From NCBI GenBank assembly GCA_017474235.1, contig JAFVIB010000042.1:1-64000 (forward strand): a DNA stretch of 64,000 nt, read 5' to 3'. A program made the translations under genes and the position numbers. The notes under the pieces are model-generated. The model was not told where the DNA came from. It saw only the letters and a list, made by a program, of their open reading frames with translations, and searched no databases. This stretch comes from Alistipes sp. (GTDB lineage: Bacteria > Bacteroidota > Bacteroidia > Bacteroidales > Rikenellaceae). Shown one piece after another: positions 16,369 through 26,056 of this stretch (positions are counted from its first letter, which is position 1; each line of letters starts with the position of its first letter).

Positions 16369-17716
16369 TGAGAATCTGTTTGGTAATTTTAAGTATATCT
16401 TCAGTACGGTTTGTCACGCGATACCTGTCATCTATCCTGCAACCTACAACCCATACAATATCTTCGCCCGAAACAAGCACAAACTGTCGGCTCTTCTCAA
16501 CTACCGACATCTTACGGTCTGTAAGAAAATCGCTCACCTTCTTGCGACCCATCATTCCGAAAGGTATAAAGCTGTCACCCTCCTGCCAACGACGCAGCGT
16601 AAGCGGATAGGAGAGCTTCTGCTCGTCAAGATAGGCAATCTCTTGAGGTGCATTGTAGTCCGACACATTGTCTATATCCGTATGCTCATAGTAGAGTACG
16701 GAGTTGCCGCAATAGCTCCTTATAGCTTCTCGCTCGACTAAGGTCTGACACGGGTCATCGTCTGCAATTGCCGATATGACAATATCTGAGCGGTCTATGC
16801 AAGCCATATGCTCACGGGCATAGAATCTTTTGCCTGACGAGCCGCTTACAAGAGCCTTGTAGAGTTCATCCACCACATCTCCCTTAAATCCATATACGGA
16901 GTTGAGAATTTCGTATATCACAAACTCCTGCGGGAAGTGGGGCTCTATAAGAGATGTATGTATTCTGTCAATGCCGTTACAACTCTCAAGAACCTGCTCT
17001 TTAATCTTTGCAATACCCGCCTCGATAAACCTCTGCGCATCAGAGAGGCGGTAGAGGTTTCCGCGCATAATGGATGTAAATCGCGGATTTATCTCTCGTA
17101 TCATCGGCAGCAGACCGAGACGAATTTTATTGCGTAGATACTTTGTCGAGCGGTTTGAAGAGTCCTCTCTGTATGGTATTTTGTGCGCCACTGCATACTC
17201 AAGAATCTCCTTGCGCTCGGCAAAAAGCAGCGGGCGGACAATATTGCCACGCTGGCGGGTTATGCCTGTAAGACCTCTCAGACCTGTACCTCGTAACAGA
17301 TTGATAAAGAAGGTCTCTATCGAGTCGTCTATATGGTGAGCAATTACGATTGTTGTATATCCGTGCTCCTCACACAGCTGCTCAAACCACTCGTAGCGCA
17401 ATCTTCGCGCAGCCATCTCCATAGACTCGCCCGTGCGCTCCATCTCTGCCTGAGTGTCAAAACGCTTATTGTAGAATGGTACGCTGTATTTTGCCGCTTC
17501 AGCGGTTACGGTCGCCTCATCCTCATCGCTCTCTGCACCTCGTAACGAGAAGTTACAGTGTGCCACACCGATATTATAACCCGCCTCGACAAAGAGGGCG
17601 AGCATAACCATCGAATCTACACCTCCCGACACGGTAAGCAGAATCTTATCCTCGTGACTGAAGAGGGCGTGGCGGGCATTATACCGCTCAAAATGCTCTA
17701 AAAGTCTGTTTTTCAT
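16361..17716 (-). CDS. tilS: tRNA(Ile)-lysidine synthetase
   Basis: TilS converts C34 of the CAU-anticodon isoleucine tRNA to lysidine, which makes it read AUA. The ATP-pyrophosphatase motif SGGVDS is at residues 30-35. The FSLRGAESDEDEATV and AHHIDDSIETFFINLLRGTGLRGL segments are typical of the N-terminal domain. A substrate-binding central region and the C-terminal TilS domain (residues about 370-450) complete a 451-residue protein of usual length. It overlaps murB as ATGA and holA by 8 bases, so translation is coupled. The gene is essential in most bacteria. Confidence 0.94.
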   Translation of the reverse strand: MKNRLLEHFERYNARHALFSHEDKILLTVSGGVDSMVMLALFVEAGYNIGVAHCNFSLRGAESDEDEATVTAEAAKYSVPFYNKRFDTQAEMERTGESMEMAARRLRYEWFEQLCEEHGYTTIVIAHHIDDSIETFFINLLRGTGLRGLTGITRQRGNIVRPLLFAERKEILEYAVAHKIPYREDSSNRSTKYLRNKIRLGLLPMIREINPRFTSIMRGNLYRLSDAQRFIEAGIAKIKEQVLESCNGIDRIHTSLIEPHFPQEFVIYEILNSVYGFKGDVVDELYKALVSGSSGKRFYAREHMACIDRSDIVISAIADDDPCQTLVEREAIRSYCGNSVLYYEHTDIDNVSDYNAPQEIAYLDEQKLSYPLTLRRWQEGDSFIPFGMMGRKKVSDFLTDRKMSVVEKSRQFVLVSGEDIVWVVGCRIDDRYRVTNRTEDILKITKQILNG

Positions 17717-18726
17717 AGAATATTAACCTCTGTGTCAATGGCAATGCCGAACTTGGCTTTTACCGCCTGCTGAACCTCTCTTGCAAATGCAATGACCTCA
17801 CTGCCTGTAGCCTCTCCTGTGGTGTTTATCAACACTAAAGCCTGACGGCTGTGTACACCCACATTTCCCTTGCTATAACCCTTCAGACCGCATTGGTCTA
17901 TAAGCCAACCGGCTGCGAGCTTGACCATATCAGCCTCGGCAGCAGGGTAGTGCGGCATATCGGGATATTGAGCCATCAGAGCCTCTGCCGTAGCGCGCTC
18001 GACAATCGGATTTTTGAAAAAACTACCAGCATTGCCCGTTACGGCAGGGTCAGGCAACTTCGTGCGGCGAATAGAGCATATAGCCTCGCGAATATTGCGT
18101 AGCGTAGCGCCACCTCGGCTCTCCACCTCACGACATACATCGCCATAGCCGAGCTTTGGATTGGCAGTTTTTGATAGTCGGAATGTTACAGAAGTGATGA
18201 CTACACGACCTTTGAGCGCGTGCTTGAACACACTCTCGCGGTAGCCGAAACTGCAATGCTCTGCAGCAAGAGTGATAAAATTATCCGACTCGGGATAGTA
18301 CATCTCGACGCTTGTGATGCACTCCTTTGCCTCTGTGCCGTATGCGCCTATATTCTGCACCGGAGCAGCACCAACCTTGCCCGGAATAAGAGATAGATTC
18401 TCTAACCCCCAAAGCTCTCGCTCCACTGCCCACTCTACAAGCTCATCCCACTCCAAACCTGCGCCTACGCGAATATCTACGCTCTCTGCTCCATCGTTGA
18501 GAATCTCTATTGTGCAGTCGCGCGGAATGATGATAGTCCTGTCGATATCTTGGGTAAAGAGGATATTGTTTCCTCCGCCCATAACCAACCACTCGTTGTC
18601 GATATGTTGCTTGAATATCTCCGACAACTCGCTGCTGCTGTCAAACTCAATAATCTTTGACGCTCTTTGGTGCACACCAAAGCTGTTGCGAGGAGCAATG
18701 TCGGTATTTTCAAAAATTCGTACCAT
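17713..18726 (-). CDS. murB: UDP-N-acetylenolpyruvoylglucosamine reductase
   Basis: MurB performs the second committed step of peptidoglycan precursor synthesis, using FAD and NADPH in the cytoplasm. The 337-residue protein is the E. coli-like type I form. NSFGVHQRA is near the N-terminus and MGGGNNILF is the FAD motif. LSLIPGKVGAAPVQNIGAYG and the catalytic serine in GNAGSFFKNP follow, with a final glutamate in DTEVNIL. It is the first gene of the murB-tilS-holA run and overlaps tilS by four bases. A weak promoter-like TATCTTTA lies on the minus strand at 18807-18815. Confidence 0.95.
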   Translation of the reverse strand: MVRIFENTDIAPRNSFGVHQRASKIIEFDSSSELSEIFKQHIDNEWLVMGGGNNILFTQDIDRTIIIPRDCTIEILNDGAESVDIRVGAGLEWDELVEWAVERELWGLENLSLIPGKVGAAPVQNIGAYGTEAKECITSVEMYYPESDNFITLAAEHCSFGYRESVFKHALKGRVVITSVTFRLSKTANPKLGYGDVCREVESRGGATLRNIREAICSIRRTKLPDPAVTGNAGSFFKNPIVERATAEALMAQYPDMPHYPAAEADMVKLAAGWLIDQCGLKGYSKGNVGVHSRQALVLINTTGEATGSEVIAFAREVQQAVKAKFGIAIDTEVNIL

Positions 18727-18857
18727 ATCAGGTATGTTCTATAAATTAGGTTCTTAAGTAGATTCTATTTTGGTCACAATAGCCTACCTAATGTTTATTT
18801 TACGCTGTAAAGATAAAAATAAATGTTCAGAATGAGGAAACTTCGCGAAAAAATGTT

Positions 18858-18865
18858 TAACTTTG
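18858..18865 (+). promoter_or_regulatory. Promoter -7 box of the DUF4301 gene
   Basis: TAACTTTG lies 28 bases before the ATG at 18893. No clear -33 TTTG is seen. Confidence 0.5.
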
Positions 18866-18892
18866 AACAATTGAAACCTAAAATTACGCAAT

Positions 18893-20326
18893 ATGTTTAA
18901 CGAAAAAGACCTAAAACAGATCGCCGCTCACGGTCTTACAGTTGAGGCTGTTGAGCATCAAATTGAGAATTTCCGCAAGGGTTTTCCATCTCTGCAAGTT
19001 GTCAGTGCAGCATCTCCTGCTGACGGCATCACCATCCTCACAGCCGAGCAGGCAGAGGCTTATGCAGCAAAGTTTGATAGCAGAGACTCCTCTGTAACCG
19101 TTGCTAAGTTTGTCCCTGCATCGGGCGCTGCTACCCGTATGTTTAAGGAGCTCTTCGAGTTCGTTAATGAGGATAAGCGCGGTAAGGGCATAGATACCCT
19201 GTTGCAGAATATTGAGAAGTTTGCCTTCTATCCTGAACTGAAGGAGGTTGTCTCTGACTTTAGCGATGAGAAGGCGGTTGTCAGTGCAATTATCAAGCAG
19301 GGTCTTGGTTATGGCTCACTTCCAAAGGGTCTTGTGACATTCCACTCATATAGTAATGGCGCACGCAAGGCTGTAGAGGAGCATCTTGTTGAGGGCGCAC
19401 TCTATGGCGCAGCCAATGGCGTAGTCCGCCTCCACTTTACCGTCTCTCCGGAGCACGAGGGTGCATTCCGCGCTCTGCTTGCTGAGCGTACAGCTAAGTA
19501 TGAGGCTCTGTTCGGCGTTAAGTATGACATCTCATTCTCGCAGCAAAAATCGTCAACAGATACTATCGCTGTAAACCCTGATAATACGCCATTTAGAACA
19601 GATTCCGGTGATCTGCTCTTCCGCCCTGCTGGTCACGGTGCGCTTATTGAAAACCTTAACGAAATAGAGGCTTCTATCATCTTTGTAAAGAATATCGACA
19701 ATGTCACTACCGATGCTCTTCGTGCTGATACAGTCCTCTATAAAAAGGCTCTTGCCGGTCTGCTCCTCGATGTGCAGAAACAGGCATTTGAGACCCTCGC
19801 AGCCCTTAAGGCAGGCACAGCAGATTTGGCAGCTGTCGCAACCTTCGTGGAGAAGAGCCTCTGCGTCAAGCTCCCTGCTACTTACGATGCAGCTCTACTC
19901 GAAAAACTCCTCTCTCGCCCAATCCGCGTCTGCGGTATGGTGCGCAATGAGGGTGAGCCTGGTGGCGGTCCGTTCTGGGTGGCAAATGGCGATGGTACAC
20001 AGACCCTGCAAATCGCCGAGTCAAGCCAAATCTCCGCTGAGGATATGCACCTTATGAAGGATGCAACCCACTTCAACCCTGTAGATTTGGTATGTGGCGT
20101 ATATGCTGCTGATGGCTCTAAATATAACCTTCTCAACTATACCGACCCTGCTACCGGCTTCATCTCTTCAAAGTCCAGTGGTGGTCGTGACCTGCGCGCA
20201 CAGGAACTCCCTGGTCTTTGGAACGGTGCTATGGCAGATTGGAACACCATCTTCGTAGATGTGCCAATCTCGACCTTCTCGCCGGTTAAGGTTGTGCAGG
20301 ATTTGTTGCGTCCTCAGCATCAATAA
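18893..20326 (+). CDS. DUF4301 family protein
   Basis: This 477-residue cytoplasmic protein is typical of DUF4301, a family restricted to Bacteroidota with no assigned function. It carries the conserved VAKFVPASGAATRMFKELFEF near residue 75, a motif that resembles a nucleotide-sugar or phosphate-binding loop. Later come RPAGHGALIENLN and GGGPFWV. It is probably transcribed alone: promoter upstream, then a long intergenic region with a mosaic repeat. A nucleotidyltransferase-like activity has been suggested for such folds by resemblance, but I cannot support it here. Confidence 0.85.
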   Translation: MFNEKDLKQIAAHGLTVEAVEHQIENFRKGFPSLQVVSAASPADGITILTAEQAEAYAAKFDSRDSSVTVAKFVPASGAATRMFKELFEFVNEDKRGKGIDTLLQNIEKFAFYPELKEVVSDFSDEKAVVSAIIKQGLGYGSLPKGLVTFHSYSNGARKAVEEHLVEGALYGAANGVVRLHFTVSPEHEGAFRALLAERTAKYEALFGVKYDISFSQQKSSTDTIAVNPDNTPFRTDSGDLLFRPAGHGALIENLNEIEASIIFVKNIDNVTTDALRADTVLYKKALAGLLLDVQKQAFETLAALKAGTADLAAVATFVEKSLCVKLPATYDAALLEKLLSRPIRVCGMVRNEGEPGGGPFWVANGDGTQTLQIAESSQISAEDMHLMKDATHFNPVDLVCGVYAADGSKYNLLNYTDPATGFISSKSSGGRDLRAQELPGLWNGAMADWNTIFVDVPISTFSPVKVVQDLLRPQHQ

Positions 20327-20343
20327 TTTATTTTGTTGTGAGT

Positions 20344-20590
20344 ATTTGCGCTTATAAGGGCGCACCTGCTGCGTTACACTACGATAACCGAGCTGCTCAC
20401 ATACGCTTTAGTATGCTGCGCGCTCGGTTTCTTGTGTGCCTTGCATCTGCACCCTTCTAAGCACAAATGAGTGCAGAATAGTGACGGAGTGCAAACTCCG
20501 ACAAAGGGCAGTACACTCAGTACAGCCCTTCGTCGTTTTTTTACCCGAGCGTGGCAACTACCCCGCTCTGGTAATAAAATGAGTGCGAGA
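20344..20590 (+). repeat. Mosaic intergenic repeat, locus A
   Basis: It holds a 27-nt block at 20344-20370 identical to one at 28411-28437. A CCGAGC...GCTCGG hairpin with an inner CATAC/GTATG stem spans about 20376-20430. A 93-nt unit at 20443-20535 nearly matches 28512-28604. The unit ends in a 16-nt-arm hairpin (20499-20514 with 20520-20535, CGAC type) followed by T7, which could terminate transcription. A CGAGCGTGG tail is at 20546-20554. Confidence 0.85.
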
Positions 20591-20848
20591 AATGAGAGTA
20601 ATTTTAGAGGTGATTAGTATTTGTCCTTACCCCCCCCTCTCCCTAACAGCTACTAATACCGTTGCTCTTGATTTGCATCGGTTTAATCACACTGTCGGTT
20701 AAAATTGCTTGTAAAAATGTTACAAATCGAACATTGGAGATTTTGGGGTTTTGCTGTAAAAGGTTTGAATAATATTTTTTTTGTGATATATCGAGTAAAT
20801 TTCAAACAAATTCTAATCATTTCTCTTGTTTTTCCGTAGGAAAATTTA
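20591..20848. other. AT-rich leader region with a C8 tract
   Basis: No gene is seen here. A run of eight C at 20630-20637 is followed by increasingly A/T-rich sequence leading to the V-ATPase promoter. I see no convincing RNA structure in this part. Confidence 0.6.
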
Positions 20849-20856
20849 TAAATTTG
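20849..20856 (+). promoter_or_regulatory. Promoter of the V-type ATPase operon
   Basis: TAAATTTG with a TTG at 20826-20828 (20-base spacer), 44 bases before the first gene. Confidence 0.6.
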
Positions 20857-20899
20857 TAGCGTTTTTAGAAAAATCTTAAATATTTATATACAAATTCTT

Positions 20900-21505
20900 A
20901 TGGAAAACACTAAATTAAAGGAGTTGACAGATCGTCTATACGGTGAGGGTCTTGAGAAGGGTCGTGCCGAGGCAGATCGTTTGGTTGCGGATGCTCAGGC
21001 TGCTGCTGCGAAGATTGTTGCAGATGCAAGGGCTGAGGCTGCAAAGATTGTTAAGGAGGCTGAGGATAAGGCTGCCGATGTTGCGAAGAACTCTATGACA
21101 GAGATTTCGCTTGCGGGCAAGCAGGCTTTGGCTAAAATTAAGAATGAGATTGCAGAGACTATCATTGCAAAGAGTGTCAATGCGGGCATTGCAGAGGCTG
21201 TGGTTGATGCTCAGTTCGTAAAGTCGCTGCTGCTTGCTGTTGCTGCTGCTTGGAATGGTGGTGCAAAGGTTGAGTTGAAGGCTCTCCTTCCGGAGGCTCT
21301 TGAGGCTCAGTTCTCAAAGGCTTTCGAGGCATCTGCAAAGGAACTTCTTGCTGCCGGTATCGAGGTTGGCTACTCTAAGGATGTTCGCAATGGCTTCAAG
21401 GTTGGTCAGAAGGATGGTGGTTACTACATCGCCTTTACAGATGAGTCTTTTGCAGCTTTGATGCAGGAGTATCTGCGTGAGAAGGTTTCTAAACTGCTTT
21501 TTTAG
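20900..21505 (+). CDS. atpE: V-type ATPase subunit E (peripheral stalk)
   Basis: This 201-residue stator subunit has a long charged helix at residues 10-75 rich in Ala/Lys/Glu/Asp (RAEADRLVADAQAAAAKIV), predicted to form a coiled coil. A globular C-terminal domain that contacts the catalytic head follows. It is first in the operon. The family usually pairs E with a G/H subunit; none is encoded next to it. The assignment rests on composition, operon position and length, so it is somewhat less certain than A and B. Confidence 0.85.
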   Translation: MENTKLKELTDRLYGEGLEKGRAEADRLVADAQAAAAKIVADARAEAAKIVKEAEDKAADVAKNSMTEISLAGKQALAKIKNEIAETIIAKSVNAGIAEAVVDAQFVKSLLLAVAAAWNGGAKVELKALLPEALEAQFSKAFEASAKELLAAGIEVGYSKDVRNGFKVGQKDGGYYIAFTDESFAALMQEYLREKVSKLLF

Positions 21506-21511
21506 TGGCTT

Positions 21512-22339
21512 ATGTTCGGTAGTAATTACTATGCACTCGTAGCGGGCTTCCGTGAGTATGCTCTTGATGCCGATACCAAAGGTTTCGATATTGAGCAGAC
21601 GCTTACGGATGTCAGAGAGGCTCTCTCGTCAAGAGATTGGCAAGCAGTGTCGCTTCTCTATGCCTACTATGATTGCGAGAATTTGGCAGCTCGCCGCAAT
21701 GGCAGTAGCGCGCACAACGCGTTAGGCAGATTGTCGGCAGAGCAGATTGAGCAGGAGTTAGCCTCCCCTCAGTTGCTTCCAGAGAGGGTTTGTAAGGTTG
21801 TTCGTGCCTATGCAGATCCTGAGGGCGAGGATGCTGAGGGTGTTGATACTACGGCTCCGTTTGCGCAGTCGCTCTTTGCTGCCTACTATGAGGAGTGTGC
21901 CCGTTCATCTTCGCGCTTTTTGCGTGAGTGGTCAGAAGCAGATCGCACTCTGAGAAGTGTCACTTCGGCTCTTATCGCAAGAGATAAAATGACTCCCGTA
22001 GAGCAGGTAACAGTTGGTGGCGGAGAGGTTGTCGAGCAGCTTCATCGCAGTTCGGCTGCTGACTTTGGTCTGCGTGGCGAGTTGAGTTATATAGACTCAC
22101 TGATTGCCGCAATGGATGAGCAGAATATGCTCGAGAAGGAGCGTAAGATAGACCTTATCCGTTGGGCGGTAGCCTCAGAACTCTCTACATTCGACTATTT
22201 CAGTCTTGACGCCGTGCTGGCATATCTTGTCAAGGTTAATCTTGTAGCTCGTTGGACTCTGCTTGATGTTAAGGCGGGTCGTGCGATGCTTGATAAACTT
22301 ATGGCAGAGTTAGACGGAAAACAACATATCGAAATATAA
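21512..22339 (+). CDS. DUF2764 protein, probable V-ATPase subunit C counterpart
   Basis: This 275-residue helical protein starts MFGSNYYALVAGFREYALD. It is the DUF2764 family, found in Bacteroidota and related V-ATPase operons between subunits E and A. There is no transmembrane segment. In other V/A-ATPases this slot is taken by subunit C (d), the socket linking the central stalk to the membrane ring. By position, DUF2764 likely plays this part; this is inference from context. It lies 6 bases after subunit E and 12 before subunit A. Confidence 0.8.
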   Translation: MFGSNYYALVAGFREYALDADTKGFDIEQTLTDVREALSSRDWQAVSLLYAYYDCENLAARRNGSSAHNALGRLSAEQIEQELASPQLLPERVCKVVRAYADPEGEDAEGVDTTAPFAQSLFAAYYEECARSSSRFLREWSEADRTLRSVTSALIARDKMTPVEQVTVGGGEVVEQLHRSSAADFGLRGELSYIDSLIAAMDEQNMLEKERKIDLIRWAVASELSTFDYFSLDAVLAYLVKVNLVARWTLLDVKAGRAMLDKLMAELDGKQHIEI

Positions 22340-22351
22340 AATCAATCTATA

Positions 22352-24103
22352 ATGAAAACAACAGGAAAGGTTAGTGGTATTATCTCGAACATCGTGATTG
22401 TTCGCGCAGAGGGTGCTGTTGCGCAGAATGAGATATGCTATGTTTATTGTGGTGATACCCGAATGATGGCTGAGGTCATCAAGGTAATAGGCGATGATGC
22501 CTATGTGCAGGTTTACGACTCTACACGAGGTCTGAAGATTGGTGACCGCGTGGAGTTTGAGGGTCATATGCTTGAGGCTACACTGGCTCCGGGTCTGCTG
22601 TCGAAGAACTACGACGGTCTGCAGAATGACTTGGAGAAGATGGACGGTCTATTTATCAATCGCGGTTCGATTACCGAGCCACTCGACTTTGACAGCGTGT
22701 GGGAGTTTAAGCCACTTGCTCAGGTTGGCGATAAGGTATCTGCTGCATCTTGGCTCGGAGAGGTTCAGGAGCAGTGGATTGCTCACAAGATTATGGTTCC
22801 GTTTATTATGACGGGGAACTACACTGTAAAGAGCATTGTTGCAGCAGGTAGCTATAAGGTTACCGATACTATCGCAGTGCTTACAGATGTTGATGGTAAC
22901 GAGTACAATGTAACAATGGTTCAGAAGTGGCCCGTAAAGCAGGCTGTTCGTTGCTACACCGAGAAACCTCGTCCTTCAAAGGTTATGGAGACCGGAGTTC
23001 GTGCTATTGACACCTTCAATCCACTTGCAGAGGGTGGTACAGGCTTTATCCCTGGTCCATTCGGCGCAGGTAAGACTGTGCTTCAGCACGCAATCTCAAA
23101 GCAGGCAGAGGCAGATGTGATTATCATCGTTGCTTGTGGAGAGCGTGCAAATGAGGTAGTGGAGATTTTCAAGGAGTTCCCTGAGCTTGTCGATCCTCGT
23201 ACAGGTCATAAGCTTATGGAGCGTACAATTATCATCTGTAACACTTCAAATATGCCGGTTGCGGCTCGTGAGGCATCCGTATATACAGGTATGACTATCG
23301 GCGAGTACTACCGTTCTATGGGTTTGAGAGTGCTTGTTATGGCAGACTCGACTTCTCGTTGGGCTCAGGCTCTGCGTGAGATGTCAAACCGCCTTGAGGA
23401 GCTTCCGGGTCAGGATGCGTTCCCTATGGACCTTTCGGCAATTATCTCAAACTTCTATGCTCGTGCAGGTCTTGTTAAGCTTACAAATGGTCAGACCGGC
23501 TCTGTAACATTCCTCGGTACTGTATCGCCTGCGGGTGGTAACCTCAAGGAGCCTGTTACCGAATCTACAAAGAAGGCTGCTCGTTGTTTTTACGCTCTCT
23601 CTCAGGGTCGTGCAGATTCAAAGCGTTATCCGGCTATCGACCCGCTGGAGTCTTACTCAAAGTATCTTGAGTATCCGGAGGTTGAGGAGTACTTGGGGGA
23701 GAAGATTGAGAAGGGCTGGGTGTCACTTGTTCGTAAGGGTAAGACCATCGTTCAGCGTGGTAAGGAGGCTAATGACCAGATTAACATCCTCGGTGATGAC
23801 GGTGTACCTGTTGATTACCACGAGCGTTTCTGGAAGAGCGAGCTGATTGACTTCGTCGTTCTTCAGCAGGATGCCTTTGATGATATCGACGCAAACTGCC
23901 CTATGGAGCGTCAGCAGCTTATGTACAAGATGGTGCTTGATATCTGCGATTACGACTTTGACTTCGTAGATTTCGAGGCTTGTTCTAAGTTCTTCAAGGG
24001 TCTTATCAACCTCTTCCGTCAGATGAACTACTCAGAGTGGAAGAGCGAGAAGTTCTATGACTATCAAAAGCAAATCGAGGAGTATGTTGCCTCCGCAAAA
24101 TAA
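22352..24103 (+). CDS. atpA: V-type ATPase catalytic subunit A
   Basis: Subunit A carries the catalytic nucleotide site. The P-loop GPFGAGKT is at residues 235-242 and the family-specific non-homologous insert lies upstream (about 110-190). The catalytic GERANEV glutamate and the DSTSRWAQALREMSNRLEELPGQDAFP signature both match. Length 583 is normal. It sits in the operon order E, DUF2764, A, B, D, I, K. The enzyme may pump ions out at the cost of ATP or make ATP; sequence alone does not decide. Confidence 0.96.
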   Translation: MKTTGKVSGIISNIVIVRAEGAVAQNEICYVYCGDTRMMAEVIKVIGDDAYVQVYDSTRGLKIGDRVEFEGHMLEATLAPGLLSKNYDGLQNDLEKMDGLFINRGSITEPLDFDSVWEFKPLAQVGDKVSAASWLGEVQEQWIAHKIMVPFIMTGNYTVKSIVAAGSYKVTDTIAVLTDVDGNEYNVTMVQKWPVKQAVRCYTEKPRPSKVMETGVRAIDTFNPLAEGGTGFIPGPFGAGKTVLQHAISKQAEADVIIIVACGERANEVVEIFKEFPELVDPRTGHKLMERTIIICNTSNMPVAAREASVYTGMTIGEYYRSMGLRVLVMADSTSRWAQALREMSNRLEELPGQDAFPMDLSAIISNFYARAGLVKLTNGQTGSVTFLGTVSPAGGNLKEPVTESTKKAARCFYALSQGRADSKRYPAIDPLESYSKYLEYPEVEEYLGEKIEKGWVSLVRKGKTIVQRGKEANDQINILGDDGVPVDYHERFWKSELIDFVVLQQDAFDDIDANCPMERQQLMYKMVLDICDYDFDFVDFEACSKFFKGLINLFRQMNYSEWKSEKFYDYQKQIEEYVASAK

Positions 24104-24112
24104 TTTGGTACT

Positions 24113-25432
24113 ATGACAACAAGAGCATTTCAGAAAGTATATACAAAAATCGACAACATTACCAAGGCAACTGTCACTCTTCGTGCAACAGGTGTAGGTA
24201 ATGACGAGCTTGCTACTGTGGGCGGAAAGCTTGCACAGGTAGTAAAGATTATGGGTGAGAATGTAACCCTTCAGGTCTTTGCGGGTACTGAGGGTCTTGC
24301 AACAAACTCAGAGGTGGTATTCCACGGTGAGCCACCAAAGTTGAAGGTTTCGGATAACCTCGCAGGTCGCTTCTTCAACGCCTATGGTGAGCCACTTGAG
24401 GGTGGTGAGCAGCTTGAGGGTGAGGCTCGTGAGATTGGTGGTCCGACTGTAAACCCATTCAAGCGTCTGCAACCGTCAGAGCTTATTGCAACAGGTATTG
24501 CAGGTATCGACCTTAACAATACTATCGTAACAGGTCAGAAGATTCCGTTCTTCGCAGACCCTGACCAGCCATATAATGCCGTTATGGCAAATGTGGCACT
24601 GCGTGCAAAGGCTGATAAGATTATCCTCGGAGGTATGGGTCTTACAAATGACGACTTCCTCTACTTCAAGCAGGTGTTTGAGAATGCAGGTGCGCTGGAC
24701 CGTATCGTATCTTTCGTAAATACAACAGAGAACCCTCCGGTAGAGCGTCTGCTTGTTCCTGATATGGCACTTACTGCTGCCGAGTACTTTGCAGTAGATA
24801 AGGGCGAGAAGGTGCTGGTGCTGCTTACAGATATGACACTCTATGCCGATGCGCTTGCTATCGTATCTAACCGTATGGATCAGATTCCTTCTAAGGACTC
24901 TATGCCGGGTTCACTCTACTCTGACCTTGCAAAGATTTACGAGAAGGCAGTACAGCTGCCAAATGGTGGTTCTATTACCATTATTGCAGTGACAACCCTC
25001 TCAGGTGGCGATATTACCCACGCTATTCCGGATAATACCGGTTATATTACCGAGGGTCAGCTCTTCCTTCGTAACGACTCTGATACAGGTAAGGTTATCA
25101 TCGACCCATTCCGTTCATTGTCACGACTCAAGCAGCTTGTTATCGGTAAGAAGACCCGTGAGGACCACCCACAGGTTATGAATGCCTGCGTGCGTCTCTA
25201 TGCTGATGCTGCAAATGCAAAGACTAAGTTGGAGAACGGTTTTGACTTGTCAGACTACGATGAGCGCGCACTTAAGTTTGCACACGACTACTCAGAGAAA
25301 CTGCTGGCTATCGATGTAAATATCGATATTACAGAGATGCTCGACACTGCGTGGAGACTCTTTGCCGAGTACTTCACAAAGGAGGAGGTTGCAATTAAGG
25401 CAGAACTTATTGCTAAATATTGGAAAGCATAA
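24113..25432 (+). CDS. atpB: V-type ATPase regulatory subunit B
   Basis: Subunit B alternates with A in the hexameric head. It lacks a true P-loop, as expected for B (GQKIPFFADPDQPYNAVMANVAL takes the place). SRLKQLVIGKKTREDHPQV is a strong B-type signature and the MDQIPSKDSMPGSLYSDLAKIYEKA stretch is conserved. Length 439 is typical. It begins 9 bases after subunit A and ends 6 bases before subunit D. Confidence 0.95.
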   Translation: MTTRAFQKVYTKIDNITKATVTLRATGVGNDELATVGGKLAQVVKIMGENVTLQVFAGTEGLATNSEVVFHGEPPKLKVSDNLAGRFFNAYGEPLEGGEQLEGEAREIGGPTVNPFKRLQPSELIATGIAGIDLNNTIVTGQKIPFFADPDQPYNAVMANVALRAKADKIILGGMGLTNDDFLYFKQVFENAGALDRIVSFVNTTENPPVERLLVPDMALTAAEYFAVDKGEKVLVLLTDMTLYADALAIVSNRMDQIPSKDSMPGSLYSDLAKIYEKAVQLPNGGSITIIAVTTLSGGDITHAIPDNTGYITEGQLFLRNDSDTGKVIIDPFRSLSRLKQLVIGKKTREDHPQVMNACVRLYADAANAKTKLENGFDLSDYDERALKFAHDYSEKLLAIDVNIDITEMLDTAWRLFAEYFTKEEVAIKAELIAKYWKA

Positions 25433-25438
25433 TAACTG

Positions 25439-26056
25439 ATGGCAATCAAATTTCAATATAATAAGACTTCGCTTGGCGAGTTGGGTAAACAACTCAAGAT
25501 GCGCCAAAAGGCACTGCCGACCATTAAGAGTAAGGAGTCGGCACTGCGCCTTGAGGTGAAACGAGCGAAGGACTCCGCTGCAGAGTACCGTAACCGCTAT
25601 AACTCGCTTGTTGAGAGTTATGAGTATATGGTCTCTCTGTGGGGCGAGTTTGATTGTACACTGCTCAAGATTTCGGATGTCGAGCTTTCGACACAGAAAA
25701 TCGCGGGAGTTCGTATTCCGCTGCTTGGAGAGGTTATTTTTGAGGAGAAGGCTTTTGACCTCTTCTCTTCGCCGGCTTGGTATAGCGACGGAGTGGCACT
25801 GCTCAAGCAGATAGCTACTTTGGGCATACAGGCTCAGGTCTATAACCGCCAAATGGAGCTGTTGGACTACGCACGCCGCAAGACTACTCAAAAGGTAAAC
25901 CTCTATGAAAAGGTACAGATACCCGGATATGAGGATGCCATACGCAAAATTAAACGATTTATGGAGGATGAGGAGAATCTGAGTAAGTCGGCACAGAAGA
26001 TTGTCAAGACACGCCAGCAGATGCAGGCAGCTGCCGAGGAGGGCAGAGAGGTATGA
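25439..26056 (+). CDS. atpD: V-type ATPase subunit D (central shaft)
   Basis: This 205-residue rotor-shaft protein forms an antiparallel coiled coil in the family. N- and C-terminal helices are rich in Lys/Gln/Glu (MRQKALPTIKSKESALRLEVKR; FMEDEENLSKSAQKIVKTRQQM), with a shorter middle domain. Its stop overlaps the start of subunit I as ATGA. No subunit F gene, normally the partner of D, lies in the operon. Confidence 0.92.
   Translation: MAIKFQYNKTSLGELGKQLKMRQKALPTIKSKESALRLEVKRAKDSAAEYRNRYNSLVESYEYMVSLWGEFDCTLLKISDVELSTQKIAGVRIPLLGEVIFEEKAFDLFSSPAWYSDGVALLKQIATLGIQAQVYNRQMELLDYARRKTTQKVNLYEKVQIPGYEDAIRKIKRFMEDEENLSKSAQKIVKTRQQMQAAAEEGREV

Noticed and set aside
18745..18792. 7-bp inverted repeat ATTAGGT...ACCTAAT between murB and the DUF4301 gene
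   Set aside because: Too short and too far apart (34 bases) to support an operator or a structure on its own.
25292..25891. Antisense frame across the V-ATPase subunits B and D
   Set aside because: It spans two well-supported genes and their junction; no family similarity is visible.
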